Origin: Chitinophaga polysaccharea
Lineage (GTDB): Bacteria; Bacteroidota; Bacteroidia; Chitinophagales; Chitinophagaceae
Direction of reading: 5' to 3'
Assembly (NCBI RefSeq): GCF_902150045.1
Contig: NZ_CABFVU010000001.1
Coordinates: forward strand, 1,798,001-1,862,000
DNA length: 64,000 nt
Shown here: positions 25,780 to 34,428 of the stretch, one piece after another
Numbering within the stretch: position 1 is the first letter of the stretch
How the letters are laid out: each line of letters starts with the position of its first letter
The notes under the pieces: model-generated
Told to the model about the DNA's origin: nothing
The model's input: only the letters and a program-made list of their open reading frames with translations
Database searches by the model: none
Translations under genes and position numbers: made by a program

Positions 25780-26292
25780 ATGCGCATATTAGTTACCGTA
25801 TTGCTCAGCGCCATTGTTTTACTGGGCACTTCCTGCGACAAGGACAAAAACGATAGCCGCCAACGGAAATTTATATCATTGAAGCTGGATAACAGGGTTT
25901 ATCTTTCAGAAAATCCAAAGGGCATTATTACCTTGCCCAATTTAACGGATGAAAACCCGGACAATGATTATCCTACTATGGAAATCACCGGTCAGAGTTA
26001 CAATGGCGATGTAATTACTTTTACATTGGCCACTGCATCCATGCCATTTAAACCAGGCGTGTATGCTGCCACCCAAAAAGGAAATGGTATGCTTATTTCC
26101 CTGAACAGCACCTACTACACTAATCTTACTTCAGCAGGCAGCACTGATTTCGTTATTACCATTACAAGCATAGACAACCAGGCAGTGGAAGGAACTTTCT
26201 CCGGCACGCTGAAAGATGCCACCGGCGTTGGCGGGCCACGCATTACAAAAGACGGGGCCTTCAGGGCGAGTGTAACCCAGCAGGGGCAGTAA
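25780..26292 (+). CDS. Small secreted lipoprotein, beta-rich
   Basis: A 170-residue lipoprotein of unknown function. The signal peptide ends with the lipobox G-T-S-C, cysteine near residue 20, followed by an Asp/Lys-rich linker. The rest alternates short strands and turns, and the C-terminal half carries the pattern VEGTFSGTLKDA followed by ITKDGAFR. That pattern is common in several uncharacterised Bacteroidota lipoprotein families. It stands alone, convergent with the DUF1501 gene. Its stop codon is followed after 4 nt by repeat copy B, which probably serves as its transcript end. Confidence 0.72.
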   Translation: MRILVTVLLSAIVLLGTSCDKDKNDSRQRKFISLKLDNRVYLSENPKGIITLPNLTDENPDNDYPTMEITGQSYNGDVITFTLATASMPFKPGVYAATQKGNGMLISLNSTYYTNLTSAGSTDFVITITSIDNQAVEGTFSGTLKDATGVGGPRITKDGAFRASVTQQGQ

Positions 26293-26295
26293 TCC

Positions 26296-26356
26296 CCTTC
26301 GGCGATTGTCTTGGAACACTGATTATGATGATTAGTGTTCCAAGACAAAATCCGCG
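26296..26356. repeat. Dispersed palindromic repeat, copy B
   Basis: A perfect 15-bp inverted repeat, TTGTCTTGGAACACT (26306-26320) with its complement at 26334-26348, encloses a 13-nt loop GATTATGATGATT. Outer parts CTTCGGCGA and TCCGCG continue the homology to copy A. The element exactly fills the space between two convergent stops, and its right edge (TTATACG read on plus) gives the TAA of the DUF1501 gene. Confidence 0.88.
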
Positions 26357-27562
26357 TTATACAAAAGACAAATGCGGGTACTCCGCCTTTAATATCGCCT
26401 TATCATCGGCGCCCAGCCAGCTGGATAACAGTGTGGCATATACGCTTTTGAAGTCTACCTGGTATTGCAGGTCCCCGTCTTTCAGGTTAAGCAGGTCAGG
26501 GCCGCTGTTGATAAGTCCCGGCTGTTTCAATCCGCCACCTACCAGGAACATGTTGTTGGCCGTGCCATGATCCGTGCCTCCGCTGGCATTCTGACTAACT
26601 CTTCTCCCAAATTCAGAAAAGGTCATCACTACCACATCTTCAAAACGATGATTGTTCTTCAGATCATCTGTAAACACGGTCAGCGCATCGCTCAGCTGAC
26701 CAAACAGGCGGGCCTGCTGGTCCTGCTGGTTTACATGGGTATCAAAACTCCCATGCGATACATAATATACTTTCGTGTTGATATCCGACATTACCAGGTT
26801 GGCAATGGTTCGCAGGTTCCTACCCAGCTCTGTATTGGGGTAAGGAGCAGAAGATTTGTATGTTTTAAACTGTTGCTGGATATAAGCTGCAGAGGAAATG
26901 GTTTCACCCATCGTTTTATACAGGTAATCCGCATTATTATGATGATCGTTTTCACTGGTATGCTGCTTTAATAGCTCCGCAAAATATTTATCATTGCTGG
27001 TGCCGTATAGCCTTGCCGGATCGGTCATTGCAAGCCCTTTGTCGTTGTCGCCTTTTAAGGCCAGGCTCAGGGTATCATCTATTTCCAGGGCCTGTGTAGG
27101 TTTATCACACCCCTTGCATTGGGCATCGAGGTAACGGCCTATCCAGCCGTCGGACCAGTATTCATCCGACTGGCTTGCAGAATGCCAGATATCCATAGAG
27201 CGGAAATGTGACCGGTCGGGGTTAGGGTAACCTACGTTATTCAGGATACCCAGCGCCCCGTCATCATACAAAGTCTTTAAGCCTTTCAATGCCGGGTGGA
27301 TCCCCAGTTCATCATTCAGGGAAAGCGCAGCCTCCCTTTTTATTCCCAGCGCAGGACGGGCTTTATAGTAAATATCATTACGGTAAGGAATAACGGTGTT
27401 CAATCCATCATTACCGCCAGATAATTGAATAATCACCAGCACTTTGTTACCCGGAGGCACCAGATGGCCTCTTTCCAGCGCCTTCAGGAACTTTGGCATC
27501 ATCATCGCCGCAGAAGCCAGTGAGCCTACCTGTAAAAAACGGCGCCTGTTGAGAATCAGCAT
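26357..27562 (-). CDS. DUF1501 protein with Tat-type signal
   Basis: A 401-residue exported protein of the DUF1501 family (alkaline-phosphatase-like fold by family relationship). It begins with a twin-arginine signal (NRRRFLQVGSLASAA), so it is probably folded before export. Family segments LVIIQLSGGNDGLNTVIPY, HFRSMDIWHSAS and VVMTFSEFGRRVSQNASGGTDHGTAN are all present; the last is the most conserved. It lies 25 bp downstream of a DUF1800 gene on the same strand. The two families are repeatedly paired in Bacteroidota and Planctomycetes, but their joint function is not established. The stop codon coincides with the edge of repeat copy B. Confidence 0.9.
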   Translation of the reverse strand: MLILNRRRFLQVGSLASAAMMMPKFLKALERGHLVPPGNKVLVIIQLSGGNDGLNTVIPYRNDIYYKARPALGIKREAALSLNDELGIHPALKGLKTLYDDGALGILNNVGYPNPDRSHFRSMDIWHSASQSDEYWSDGWIGRYLDAQCKGCDKPTQALEIDDTLSLALKGDNDKGLAMTDPARLYGTSNDKYFAELLKQHTSENDHHNNADYLYKTMGETISSAAYIQQQFKTYKSSAPYPNTELGRNLRTIANLVMSDINTKVYYVSHGSFDTHVNQQDQQARLFGQLSDALTVFTDDLKNNHRFEDVVVMTFSEFGRRVSQNASGGTDHGTANNMFLVGGGLKQPGLINSGPDLLNLKDGDLQYQVDFKSVYATLLSSWLGADDKAILKAEYPHLSFV

Positions 27563-27587
27563 AGCATTACTTTTAGCGGTTAATAGT

Positions 27588-29042
27588 TTAACACAATTGA
27601 TACTCCGGTGTACTCATTACATCAATGGTGACTGTTTTAATATAGTTTTCCCGGCTGCTGCTATCGGCATATTTCTCCAGCAACGACCGGCTTATATTAC
27701 CAGGCTGCTGTAATAAAACACCGGCAATTTCATCGGCTAATTTCTCTCTCGGCACCTTCTCAAAACCGGCCACATAAGGGTCCCAGTCTACCTTAGCATT
27801 CACTTTTTTCGCAAATTGCCGTTTCAGGAAATCGTTGATCTGAAGGGTCATTTTATAATTAGCCCCATCGCCCATTTCAGGTGTCAGTTCCTTAGGCTTT
27901 ACATTAAAGGCCTGGGAATACAATATTACCTGGGGTACACGCAGGCGGAACATCAGGCTGGAACTGTCGATCCAGCTTCGCCCACCAGGCCATCCGGCTA
28001 CATTGGGCGGATAAAAAAGCAACTGCCCCAATACCCGCTGGAACAGTAACATCACTTCTTCCTTTTCAAAGGTCATGGGTATGGTTCTGCGGATGCCTGC
28101 CAACAATTCCACAGGCGATTTGATCCGATTACCCACAATATTTGAATCGTAAAACCAATCGGCCATAAATATTTCCTTCATCAGGGATTTGATGTTATAG
28201 CCCGACTGGTAAAACTTCTCCGACAATGCCGTAATACGCTCCTCATCAGGTGTTTCTGATACGAAGTACTGGTATATTTTTGCGGTAATAAACCTGGCAG
28301 TATGCCGTTGTTCCAATAATATTTTCAATACATCATCTCCATTAAAATTCCCTTGTTTCCCCAGGAAATTTTTCAGGCCATCGTCATGCTGTTTTTCCCT
28401 GAAAACAAAAGTGCCTGTTTCATCAAATCCCCATCCTGTAAAGGCTCTCGCAGCTTCCTTCACATCCTGTTCTGAATAATTGCCTCTTCCCATCGTAAAT
28501 AGTTCCATTACTTCACGGGCAAAGTTTTCGTTGGGATGTTGTTTGCGGTTCTGTTGATTATTGAGAAATTGCAGCATGGCCGGGCTTTTGGACACTGCGC
28601 TGAGCAGATCACCAAAGTTGCCCAGGGCGTTTTCACGAACTACCGACAACAGCTGCTGGTTGAATAATACATTTTGTGTACGGCAGGCAAAATGACCATG
28701 CCAGAAAAGGCTCATCTTTTCCCGGAGAGGATGTTCACTATGTACCATCGCATTTACCCATGATACATTCAGGTCTTTAATGCCCTCGTCATTCATTTTC
28801 CGCACTGCCTTCTTTTCTTCAGGGGTCATTGTTTTCTGCTTCCTGTAATCCGGAAGATCATCTGCTGCTACCACATCTACAGAAGTAACTGACGCTCTTG
28901 CAGGCCCGATAAGTACTTTATTCACAATTTTTTCCCGCCTTTTGCTTTCCCAGTGGGAGATCACAGGGAGGGTTTCTCCGAAGCCAGCGCGCCAGGCGAG
29001 ATGTTGCATCTGAATTTTACGGGCAACTTCAGCCATAAGCAT
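27588..29042 (-). CDS. DUF1800 protein
   Basis: A 484-residue member of the DUF1800 family. Typical segments are HLAWRAGFGET near the start, LFWHGHFA (about 152-159), FAREVMELFTMGRGNYSEQDVKEAARAFTGW split over about 213-245, and FYPPNVAGWPGGRSWI near 360-375. There is no obvious signal peptide, so it either stays in the cytoplasm or is exported with its Tat-targeted DUF1501 partner; that second idea is inference. The pair is co-transcribed (25-bp gap). The biochemical role of the family is unknown. Confidence 0.9.
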   Translation of the reverse strand: MLMAEVARKIQMQHLAWRAGFGETLPVISHWESKRREKIVNKVLIGPARASVTSVDVVAADDLPDYRKQKTMTPEEKKAVRKMNDEGIKDLNVSWVNAMVHSEHPLREKMSLFWHGHFACRTQNVLFNQQLLSVVRENALGNFGDLLSAVSKSPAMLQFLNNQQNRKQHPNENFAREVMELFTMGRGNYSEQDVKEAARAFTGWGFDETGTFVFREKQHDDGLKNFLGKQGNFNGDDVLKILLEQRHTARFITAKIYQYFVSETPDEERITALSEKFYQSGYNIKSLMKEIFMADWFYDSNIVGNRIKSPVELLAGIRRTIPMTFEKEEVMLLFQRVLGQLLFYPPNVAGWPGGRSWIDSSSLMFRLRVPQVILYSQAFNVKPKELTPEMGDGANYKMTLQINDFLKRQFAKKVNAKVDWDPYVAGFEKVPREKLADEIAGVLLQQPGNISRSLLEKYADSSSRENYIKTVTIDVMSTPEYQLC

Positions 29043-29125
29043 TTATTTGTAGTGAGACTATCAAATGCGGAACGGGTTTAACCGGTCAGGGGGCATATTG
29101 CAGGAAAATCAACGGGAGCGTTTGC

Positions 29126-30334
29126 TTAACGGAACCGCCACACCTGGTAACTGCTTCCTTTTTCAAATACATCCTGTTCCAGCGGCAGGGTTAAAAATGC
29201 GTCTGCCTTCAGCAAACTGGCCAGATCGCCTGAACCCTGGTAAGGCTGCGGAATAGCCAGGAGCAAGCCGTTGGGCTGCGACTGCAATTTTACCGGCAAA
29301 TAATATTCCAGGGCCGCATCAAATATCACCTTCTCCGACAACTGAGCGTAACAGGCCTCCGGTAAAGCCGCACCCATAGCGGATTGTATCCATGCGTGCA
29401 CATAACGGTAAAAACACATGAATCCTGATACCGGGTTTCCCGGCAAGGCAAACACAACAGGACCGTTTTTGAAAGTGCCAAACAGAAAAGGTTTCCCGGG
29501 TCGCTGCTGTACTTTATGGAATACCTGCTGCATGCCAAGCTGTTCCAATACTGCAGGCAAAAAATCGTATTTACCGGCACTAACAGCGCCTGAGCTGATC
29601 CATATGTCTGTTTCCCGCAACAGGGGCAAAAGCTGATCCTTCATTTCCGCTTCGTTATCCGGTAAATGCACATAGCGGGCTGTGATGCCCAGTTGAGCCA
29701 GCGATGCCAGCAGGCTGTAAATATTGGAAATACGTACCTGGTGAGGCTCCGGTGTTTCATGTACAGCCACCAGTTCATTTCCGGTGGCAATCACTGCTAC
29801 CCTGGGCAGTTTGCTTACTTCTACCGTGGTTTGTCCCACTGTAGCCAATACACCAGCTTCTGCAGGGCCTATCAGCGTTCCGGGCTTTATCAGTACCGAG
29901 CCAGCATCTACATCTGATCCTTTCCTATGAATATTCTGTCCTTTTTTTACGGCGCCATGCACAGTAAAACGGCGAAACCCTTCATGCTCTGAAGGCGTAA
30001 GATGCTCGTACTGGATAACGGTATCTGTCATTTCCGGCAACACGGCGCCGGTCATCACTTCTATACAGTTGGCAGTGTTGGAAAGCTGCAGCTGCGGTGT
30101 GCCTGCAGCCTGTATATCTTCCACTCCAAAAATATGCTGACCGCGGGCAAAGCTGTCGTAATTAACAGCGATGCCATCCATAGTTACCCGGTCGAATGGC
30201 GGGAAGGGCCTGTCGGCCAGTACAGGCTCCCGCAAAATACGGCCGGCAGCGGATTCAAAAGGCACCGTTTCGGTACCCAGGTCCCGCACAGTTTGCATCA
30301 CAGCCTTAAATGCAGCAGCAACAGTCAACATCAT
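29126..30334 (-). CDS. moeA: Molybdopterin molybdenumtransferase MoeA
   Basis: A 402-residue enzyme that inserts molybdate into adenylylated molybdopterin, the last step of cofactor synthesis. Domain order is normal: an N-terminal region with RPFPPFDRVTMDGIAV (about 40-55), the central MogA-like domain with ISSGAVSAGKYDF (about 245-257) and FALPGNPVSGF (about 292-302), and a small C-terminal domain. It is divergent from moaC with only 47 bp between the starts, so the two promoters overlap. No separate mogA is seen in this cluster. Confidence 0.95.
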   Translation of the reverse strand: MMLTVAAAFKAVMQTVRDLGTETVPFESAAGRILREPVLADRPFPPFDRVTMDGIAVNYDSFARGQHIFGVEDIQAAGTPQLQLSNTANCIEVMTGAVLPEMTDTVIQYEHLTPSEHEGFRRFTVHGAVKKGQNIHRKGSDVDAGSVLIKPGTLIGPAEAGVLATVGQTTVEVSKLPRVAVIATGNELVAVHETPEPHQVRISNIYSLLASLAQLGITARYVHLPDNEAEMKDQLLPLLRETDIWISSGAVSAGKYDFLPAVLEQLGMQQVFHKVQQRPGKPFLFGTFKNGPVVFALPGNPVSGFMCFYRYVHAWIQSAMGAALPEACYAQLSEKVIFDAALEYYLPVKLQSQPNGLLLAIPQPYQGSGDLASLLKADAFLTLPLEQDVFEKGSSYQVWRFR

Positions 30335-30341
30335 TTTGAAT

Positions 30342-30349
30342 TACTTTTG
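30342..30349 (+). promoter_or_regulatory. Candidate -7 element for moaC
   Basis: TACTTTTG matches TAnnTTTG, 32 nt upstream of the moaC ATG inside the 47-bp moeA-moaC divergent gap. No riboswitch could fit in this space. Confidence 0.45.
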
Positions 30350-30381
30350 TATAAAGTGAACTTGTCTAAATTTATGATTTT

Positions 30382-30867
30382 ATGTCCAATGAATCAAGTA
30401 ATGCTTTTTCACACCTGAACGAAAGTGGCCAGCCTGCTATGGTAGACATCAGCGGCAAACTGGATACTTATCGTATAGCCGTTGCCGAGAGCCGTGTGTA
30501 CCTGCCCCAGGTGATACGCGCCCAGTTTCACGGACAGGATATTCAAACCCGCAAGGGGGGCGTATTTCAAACCGCTATCATGGCAGGTATCATGGCAGCA
30601 AAAAAAACACCGGAGCTTATCCCGCTTTGCCATACCTTGCTGCTGGATGGCTGCGATGTGCAGATACACCTGGAAGAAGAAGAAGCGGTGATCCGTTGTA
30701 CAGTAAAAACCAACGGCAAAACAGGCGTGGAAATGGAAGCCCTCACTGGCGCCAGCGTGGCGGCACTTACCATTTATGATATGTGCAAAGCCCTTACCCA
30801 GGATATGATCATCCGGGAAACAAAACTCATCAGCAAAACAGGCGGTAAACATGACTATACCCGTTAA
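30382..30867 (+). CDS. moaC: Cyclic pyranopterin monophosphate synthase MoaC
   Basis: A 161-residue enzyme that, with MoaA, converts GTP to cyclic pyranopterin monophosphate. Family motifs are MVDISGK near residue 20, [29 protein letters not shown] read in two parts (about 58-88), and [20 protein letters not shown] (about 115-134) with the catalytic lysine in LISKTGGK near the end. The stop overlaps the mobA start by 17 bp, so the two are translated together. Confidence 0.97.
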   Translation: MSNESSNAFSHLNESGQPAMVDISGKLDTYRIAVAESRVYLPQVIRAQFHGQDIQTRKGGVFQTAIMAGIMAAKKTPELIPLCHTLLLDGCDVQIHLEEEEAVIRCTVKTNGKTGVEMEALTGASVAALTIYDMCKALTQDMIIRETKLISKTGGKHDYTR

Positions 30868-31450
30868 TAAAGCGCCATTAAAAGGACTGGTGCTGTGCGG
30901 CGGCTTCAGCACCCGCATGCAGGAAGATAAAAGCAATATCCCCTATCATGGTATGCCGCAATGGCAATACCTCGTTACTTTATTGCAATCGCTGCTGCCG
31001 GAAGTGTATATTTCCTGCCGGAAAGAACAGCAGGCAGATTTTTGGGGGTACCCGCACCTGGTACCCGATTCAGTACCCTTTGGAGGACCGTCTGCCGGGC
31101 TCCTGAGCGCACATGCGCTGCAACCGGAAACCGCCTGGCTGGTCATAGCCTGCGACCTTCCCCTGCTCAGCAAACAAAGCCTCGAACTGCTCATCGCATC
31201 CCGCGATGCCGGTAAAGCAGCTACCACTTTTGTAAGCCCGGTAAATAACCTGCCGGAACCGCTTATCTCCATCTGGGAACCAGCGGGGTTAAATTCATTG
31301 AAGGAAAATGTAAATGCCGGGAAGAATTGCCCGCGCAAAACCATGCTGAATACAGATATCGCGCTTTTCAACAATCCGTATGCAGCAGAACAGTTTAATG
31401 CCAATACGCCCGAAGAAAAGGCGGAAGCACTGAAAGACCTGGAGAAATAA
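30851..31450 (+). CDS. mobA: Molybdenum cofactor guanylyltransferase-like protein (MobA family)
   Basis: A 199-residue nucleotidyltransferase. The signature GGFSTRMQEDKSNIPYHG (about 15-32) is the MobA-type G-loop with a lysine, and CDLPLLSKQSLE (about 101-112) gives the metal-binding aspartate. MobA attaches GMP to the molybdenum cofactor, needed for DMSO-reductase-type enzymes; a CTP-using homologue of the same fold cannot be excluded. The start overlaps moaC. It converges with moaE. Confidence 0.88.
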   Translation: MTIPVNKAPLKGLVLCGGFSTRMQEDKSNIPYHGMPQWQYLVTLLQSLLPEVYISCRKEQQADFWGYPHLVPDSVPFGGPSAGLLSAHALQPETAWLVIACDLPLLSKQSLELLIASRDAGKAATTFVSPVNNLPEPLISIWEPAGLNSLKENVNAGKNCPRKTMLNTDIALFNNPYAAEQFNANTPEEKAEALKDLEK

Positions 31451-31518
31451 GCCGGCCTGGAATAGTTAACCAGCAGTAAGGGTACAAATGTGTCCGGGCC
31501 AGCGGCTGAATAGCTGTA

Positions 31519-31920
31519 TCATACAACTTCCCCGTCTGCAAAAAATTCCTTTTTCCAGATAGGAACAGTTTCTTTAAGAGTATCTATCGCAAATTCACAG
31601 GCGTCAAAAGCGATCCCTCTGTGGGCAGAAGCCACCGCTATTACCACTGCAATATCGCCGGGATATTTATCTCCAACCGCATGGAGCATGGCCAGGCGCT
31701 GTATATCCCATTTTTCCGCTACCTGCGCCGCTATCTTCTGCATTTCAGAAATAGCCATCGCCTCATAACACTCATAAAATAATTTCAATACCGGCCGTTG
31801 CCTGGTGTGATTACGCACGGTACCGGAAAAAATCACTTCCCCTCCGCATTCCGGCGCATGGATGAAGTCCAGCGCTTCCTGCACGGTAATGGTATCTTTG
31901 ATATCTATTAATATTTCCAT
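31519..31920 (-). CDS. moaE: Molybdopterin synthase catalytic subunit MoaE
   Basis: A 133-residue large subunit of molybdopterin synthase. It transfers sulfur from the MoaD thiocarboxylate to the pterin. Conserved GGEVIFSGTVRNHTR (about 26-40), YECYEAMA (about 49-56), the HAVGDKYPGDIAVVIAVASAHR stretch read in parts, and the C-terminal PIWKKEFFADGE with the active lysines are present. It is transcribed just after moaD (29-bp gap). Confidence 0.96.
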   Translation of the reverse strand: MEILIDIKDTITVQEALDFIHAPECGGEVIFSGTVRNHTRQRPVLKLFYECYEAMAISEMQKIAAQVAEKWDIQRLAMLHAVGDKYPGDIAVVIAVASAHRGIAFDACEFAIDTLKETVPIWKKEFFADGEVV

Positions 31921-31949
31921 CTTTTAAATACTAAAACTAAAAACAATGC

Positions 31950-32183
31950 TCAGCCTCCACTCACCGGCGGGATCACCGCAATCTCATCCTGGCTGCTTAT
32001 TACCTGTGTATCAGCTGCATAGGTCCGGTTTACCGCTATCATCACAGACCTGAGCTGCTGCAACGAAGGATATACCCCGAACAACCAGGCCTTCAGGGTG
32101 GCTACATCTGTAATATGTTCCGGCTTGTCAAGCACCGGTACACCGGCAATATCTTTGGCCGCTCCGAACAATAATATACCCAT
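31950..32183 (-). CDS. moaD: Molybdopterin synthase sulfur carrier MoaD
   Basis: A 77-residue ubiquitin-like protein ending in Ser-Gly-Gly, the tail that is adenylated and thiocarboxylated. The N-terminus (MGILLFGAAKDIAG) and EIAVIPPVSGG end are diagnostic. It pairs with MoaE downstream and should be activated by the MoeB-like protein encoded at 34429-35514. Confidence 0.94.
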   Translation of the reverse strand: MGILLFGAAKDIAGVPVLDKPEHITDVATLKAWLFGVYPSLQQLRSVMIAVNRTYAADTQVISSQDEIAVIPPVSGG

Positions 32184-32260
32184 ACTCCGTAAATTGTTCG
32201 TTAAAACTACAATATAGCCCCGATAAAGTAGTAATTTTAATACGGCAGAAAATCAATTTT

Positions 32261-32632
32261 ATGAAAATAAGGTTAAGAGACAACAGTATAAGATACCGCC
32301 TGGATAAAGCAGATGTAGAGCTCCTGGAAACTACCGGGAAAGTGGAATCAATTACGCATATAGGCGCCGGTACCCTTCATTTCTGCCTTCGGGGAAAGGA
32401 TATTTCTGATCCTGTTATAAAAATGGAGCACGATGGCGTACACCTGCTGCTCCCGGTTTCCCGTCTTGCTGCCTGGTATGCACCCGACCAGGTAGGCTTT
32501 GAACTGATGCTGCCCAATGCCGATGGCTCGGAGCTAACCATCCTGGTGGAGAAAGATTTTAAATGTCTTACAGACAGAAACGAGGACGACAGCCAGGCAT
32601 TCGATAATCCGATGGCCGGCAAAAACTGCTGA
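32261..32632 (+). CDS. Small conserved-looking protein in the molybdenum cofactor cluster (DUF7009-like)
   Basis: A 123-residue soluble protein with no signal peptide or membrane helix. The start, KIRLRDNSIRYRLDKADVE, and the ITHIGAGTLHFCL strand remind me of the Bacteroidota family DUF7009; this is from memory and not certain. The C-terminus is acidic and ends in GKNC. Its stop lies 5 bp before the moaA ATG, so the two are certainly co-transcribed and likely translationally coupled, which suggests a role in cofactor synthesis or delivery. No catalytic motif is recognisable. Confidence 0.75.
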   Translation: MKIRLRDNSIRYRLDKADVELLETTGKVESITHIGAGTLHFCLRGKDISDPVIKMEHDGVHLLLPVSRLAAWYAPDQVGFELMLPNADGSELTILVEKDFKCLTDRNEDDSQAFDNPMAGKNC

Positions 32633-32637
32633 TAACA

Positions 32638-33615
32638 ATGCTCACAGATGCACATCATCGTATCATAGACTACGTACGCCTGTCGGTAACAGACCGGTGC
32701 AACCTCCGTTGTACCTACTGCATGCCGGAAAACATGCATTTTGTGCAACGCAAGGCATTACTTACTGATAACGAAATTCTCCGCCTGCTGCAAACACTTG
32801 CCGGCGCAGGCATTTCCAAAATAAGGATCACCGGTGGAGAGCCCTTTCTCCGCCCTGGTTTAATGAGCCTGCTGGAAAAAATAAAAGCGATTCCCGGTAT
32901 CCGGGAAATTGCCATCACTACCAACGGCGTATTAACACAGGCGTATATCCCTGCATTGCAACAACTGGGGATCACACATATTAACCTGAGCCTGGATACA
33001 TTACAGGCCGGCCGCTTCCTTCAAATTACCCGCCGCAACCGGTTCCCCGCTGTGATGGATACACTGGAAAGCCTGCTGCTACACAATATGCAGGTAAAGA
33101 TCAATACAGTGGTGATGGAAAATGTGAACACCGATGAATTAGGCGCATTTACTGAACTTACACGCAACAATGCGGTATCAGTAAGATTTATTGAAGAAAT
33201 GCCTTTTAACGGGCAGGGACATACGTTTTCAGGGATTGTATGGAACTATCATAAAATTCTTGTTTCTATCGGGGAAGACTATACGCTGCAGAAAATAGCG
33301 GATGCACCCCACTCTACTTCGCTCAACTATCATATTCCCGGCCACAAAGGCAATATAGGCGTGATCCCTGCCTACAGCCGTACTTTTTGCGGCACCTGTA
33401 ATCGTCTTCGTATATCCGCTACCGGCAGTATGAAAACATGCCTGTATGGTAATGATGTGTTGAATGTAAAAGAGATAATGAGAGAAGAAGGCCGGCAGCA
33501 TCTCCTCCTGCCAGCCATACAATCTGCCATCCACGCGCGTTTTGCAGATGGCTTCGAGGCAGAGCAGCATCATACGGAAGAAAATATGGAGAGCATGTCG
33601 GTGATAGGCGGATAG
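32638..33615 (+). CDS. moaA: GTP 3',8-cyclase MoaA
   Basis: A 325-residue radical SAM enzyme that rearranges GTP in the first step of molybdenum cofactor synthesis. The radical SAM cluster motif CNLRCTYC lies near residues 20-27. The second, C-terminal cluster motif is FCGTCNRLR (about 251-259) with a third cysteine in MKTCLYG. The C-terminal Gly-Gly needed for activity is present (SVIGG). It follows the small DUF7009-like gene by 5 bp and converges with the TauE-type permease. Confidence 0.97.
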   Translation: MLTDAHHRIIDYVRLSVTDRCNLRCTYCMPENMHFVQRKALLTDNEILRLLQTLAGAGISKIRITGGEPFLRPGLMSLLEKIKAIPGIREIAITTNGVLTQAYIPALQQLGITHINLSLDTLQAGRFLQITRRNRFPAVMDTLESLLLHNMQVKINTVVMENVNTDELGAFTELTRNNAVSVRFIEEMPFNGQGHTFSGIVWNYHKILVSIGEDYTLQKIADAPHSTSLNYHIPGHKGNIGVIPAYSRTFCGTCNRLRISATGSMKTCLYGNDVLNVKEIMREEGRQHLLLPAIQSAIHARFADGFEAEQHHTEENMESMSVIGG

Positions 33616-33676
33616 TTCTGCAACATGTGCACACAGGCCTGATGCCAACATTTGTATTTCCCTTTTCCTGCAACCG

Positions 33677-34426
33677 CTACTTCAGCAGCATCTGCACGCC
33701 TGCATACAGTATCAGCAAAGCCGTTGCGCCTGCCACCCAGCGCGGATTCAATACTTTTGCGCTCAGTCTTGCACCAATCTGGCCACCAGCAATAACCGCC
33801 AGCAGCAAAGGTCCGGCAAATCCCACATCAAACACAATGGCATGCTTTGCGGCCTGGCCACATAATCCTGCAATGGAATTTACCAAAATGAAAAAGCTGC
33901 TTAATCCTGCAATGTTTTTAGCCGTATCATATCTGCCCAACCGCAATACCGGCGAAAGATAGATGCCACCGCCAATACCGGTCATACCGGAAAGTAATCC
34001 TATGCCACCGCCAATAATGCCATAGGCAATGCCATTTTCTTTATCAGCAGGGATAATAGGCTCTTCTTTTTCAAAAAATAAACGGTAGCACATCAATATC
34101 GCCGCCAATGTAAGCGCAAGCCCCAGCAACAGGAAAAATGTAGCCTGTTTCATAGGAAGGTAACTACCTATAAAAGCCAGCGGCACACTTACCAGCGACA
34201 GCTGCCATGCCTTTTTTATAGGCAGGTGGCCACTTTTATAAAAATGGTAAACACCTCCGCTCACCACGGCTACATTACATAACAAAGCAGTGGATTTCAT
34301 CAGCTGGAAATCTACCATCCACAAAGGAAGCGATAAAATAGCGAGGTAGCTGGAACCACCGCCGAACCCGGCAGCTGAATAAGCCAGCGCCACAATAAAA
34401 AAGAGGATACAAAGCTCAGGGATCAC
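33677..34426 (-). CDS. TauE/SafE-family permease (TSUP)
   Basis: A 249-residue membrane protein with about eight helices, of the sulfite exporter TauE/SafE family. The duplicated family motif appears near the N-terminus (AAGFGGGSSYLAIL) and centre (GLLSGMTGIGGGIYLSPVLRL). Members move sulfite, sulfoacetate, thiosulfate or other anions; the direction and substrate are not readable. It begins 2 bp after the stop of the MoeB-rhodanese gene, so it belongs to the molybdenum cofactor/sulfur-transfer unit. Handling of a sulfur anion, or of the oxyanion molybdate, is a fair but unproven guess. Confidence 0.85.
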   Translation of the reverse strand: MIPELCILFFIVALAYSAAGFGGGSSYLAILSLPLWMVDFQLMKSTALLCNVAVVSGGVYHFYKSGHLPIKKAWQLSLVSVPLAFIGSYLPMKQATFFLLLGLALTLAAILMCYRLFFEKEEPIIPADKENGIAYGIIGGGIGLLSGMTGIGGGIYLSPVLRLGRYDTAKNIAGLSSFFILVNSIAGLCGQAAKHAIVFDVGFAGPLLLAVIAGGQIGARLSAKVLNPRWVAGATALLILYAGVQMLLK

Positions 34427-34428
34427 GG

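Noticed and set aside
30335..30381. Molybdenum cofactor riboswitch upstream of moaC or moeA
   Set aside because: The divergent gap is only 47 bp, too small for the aptamer.
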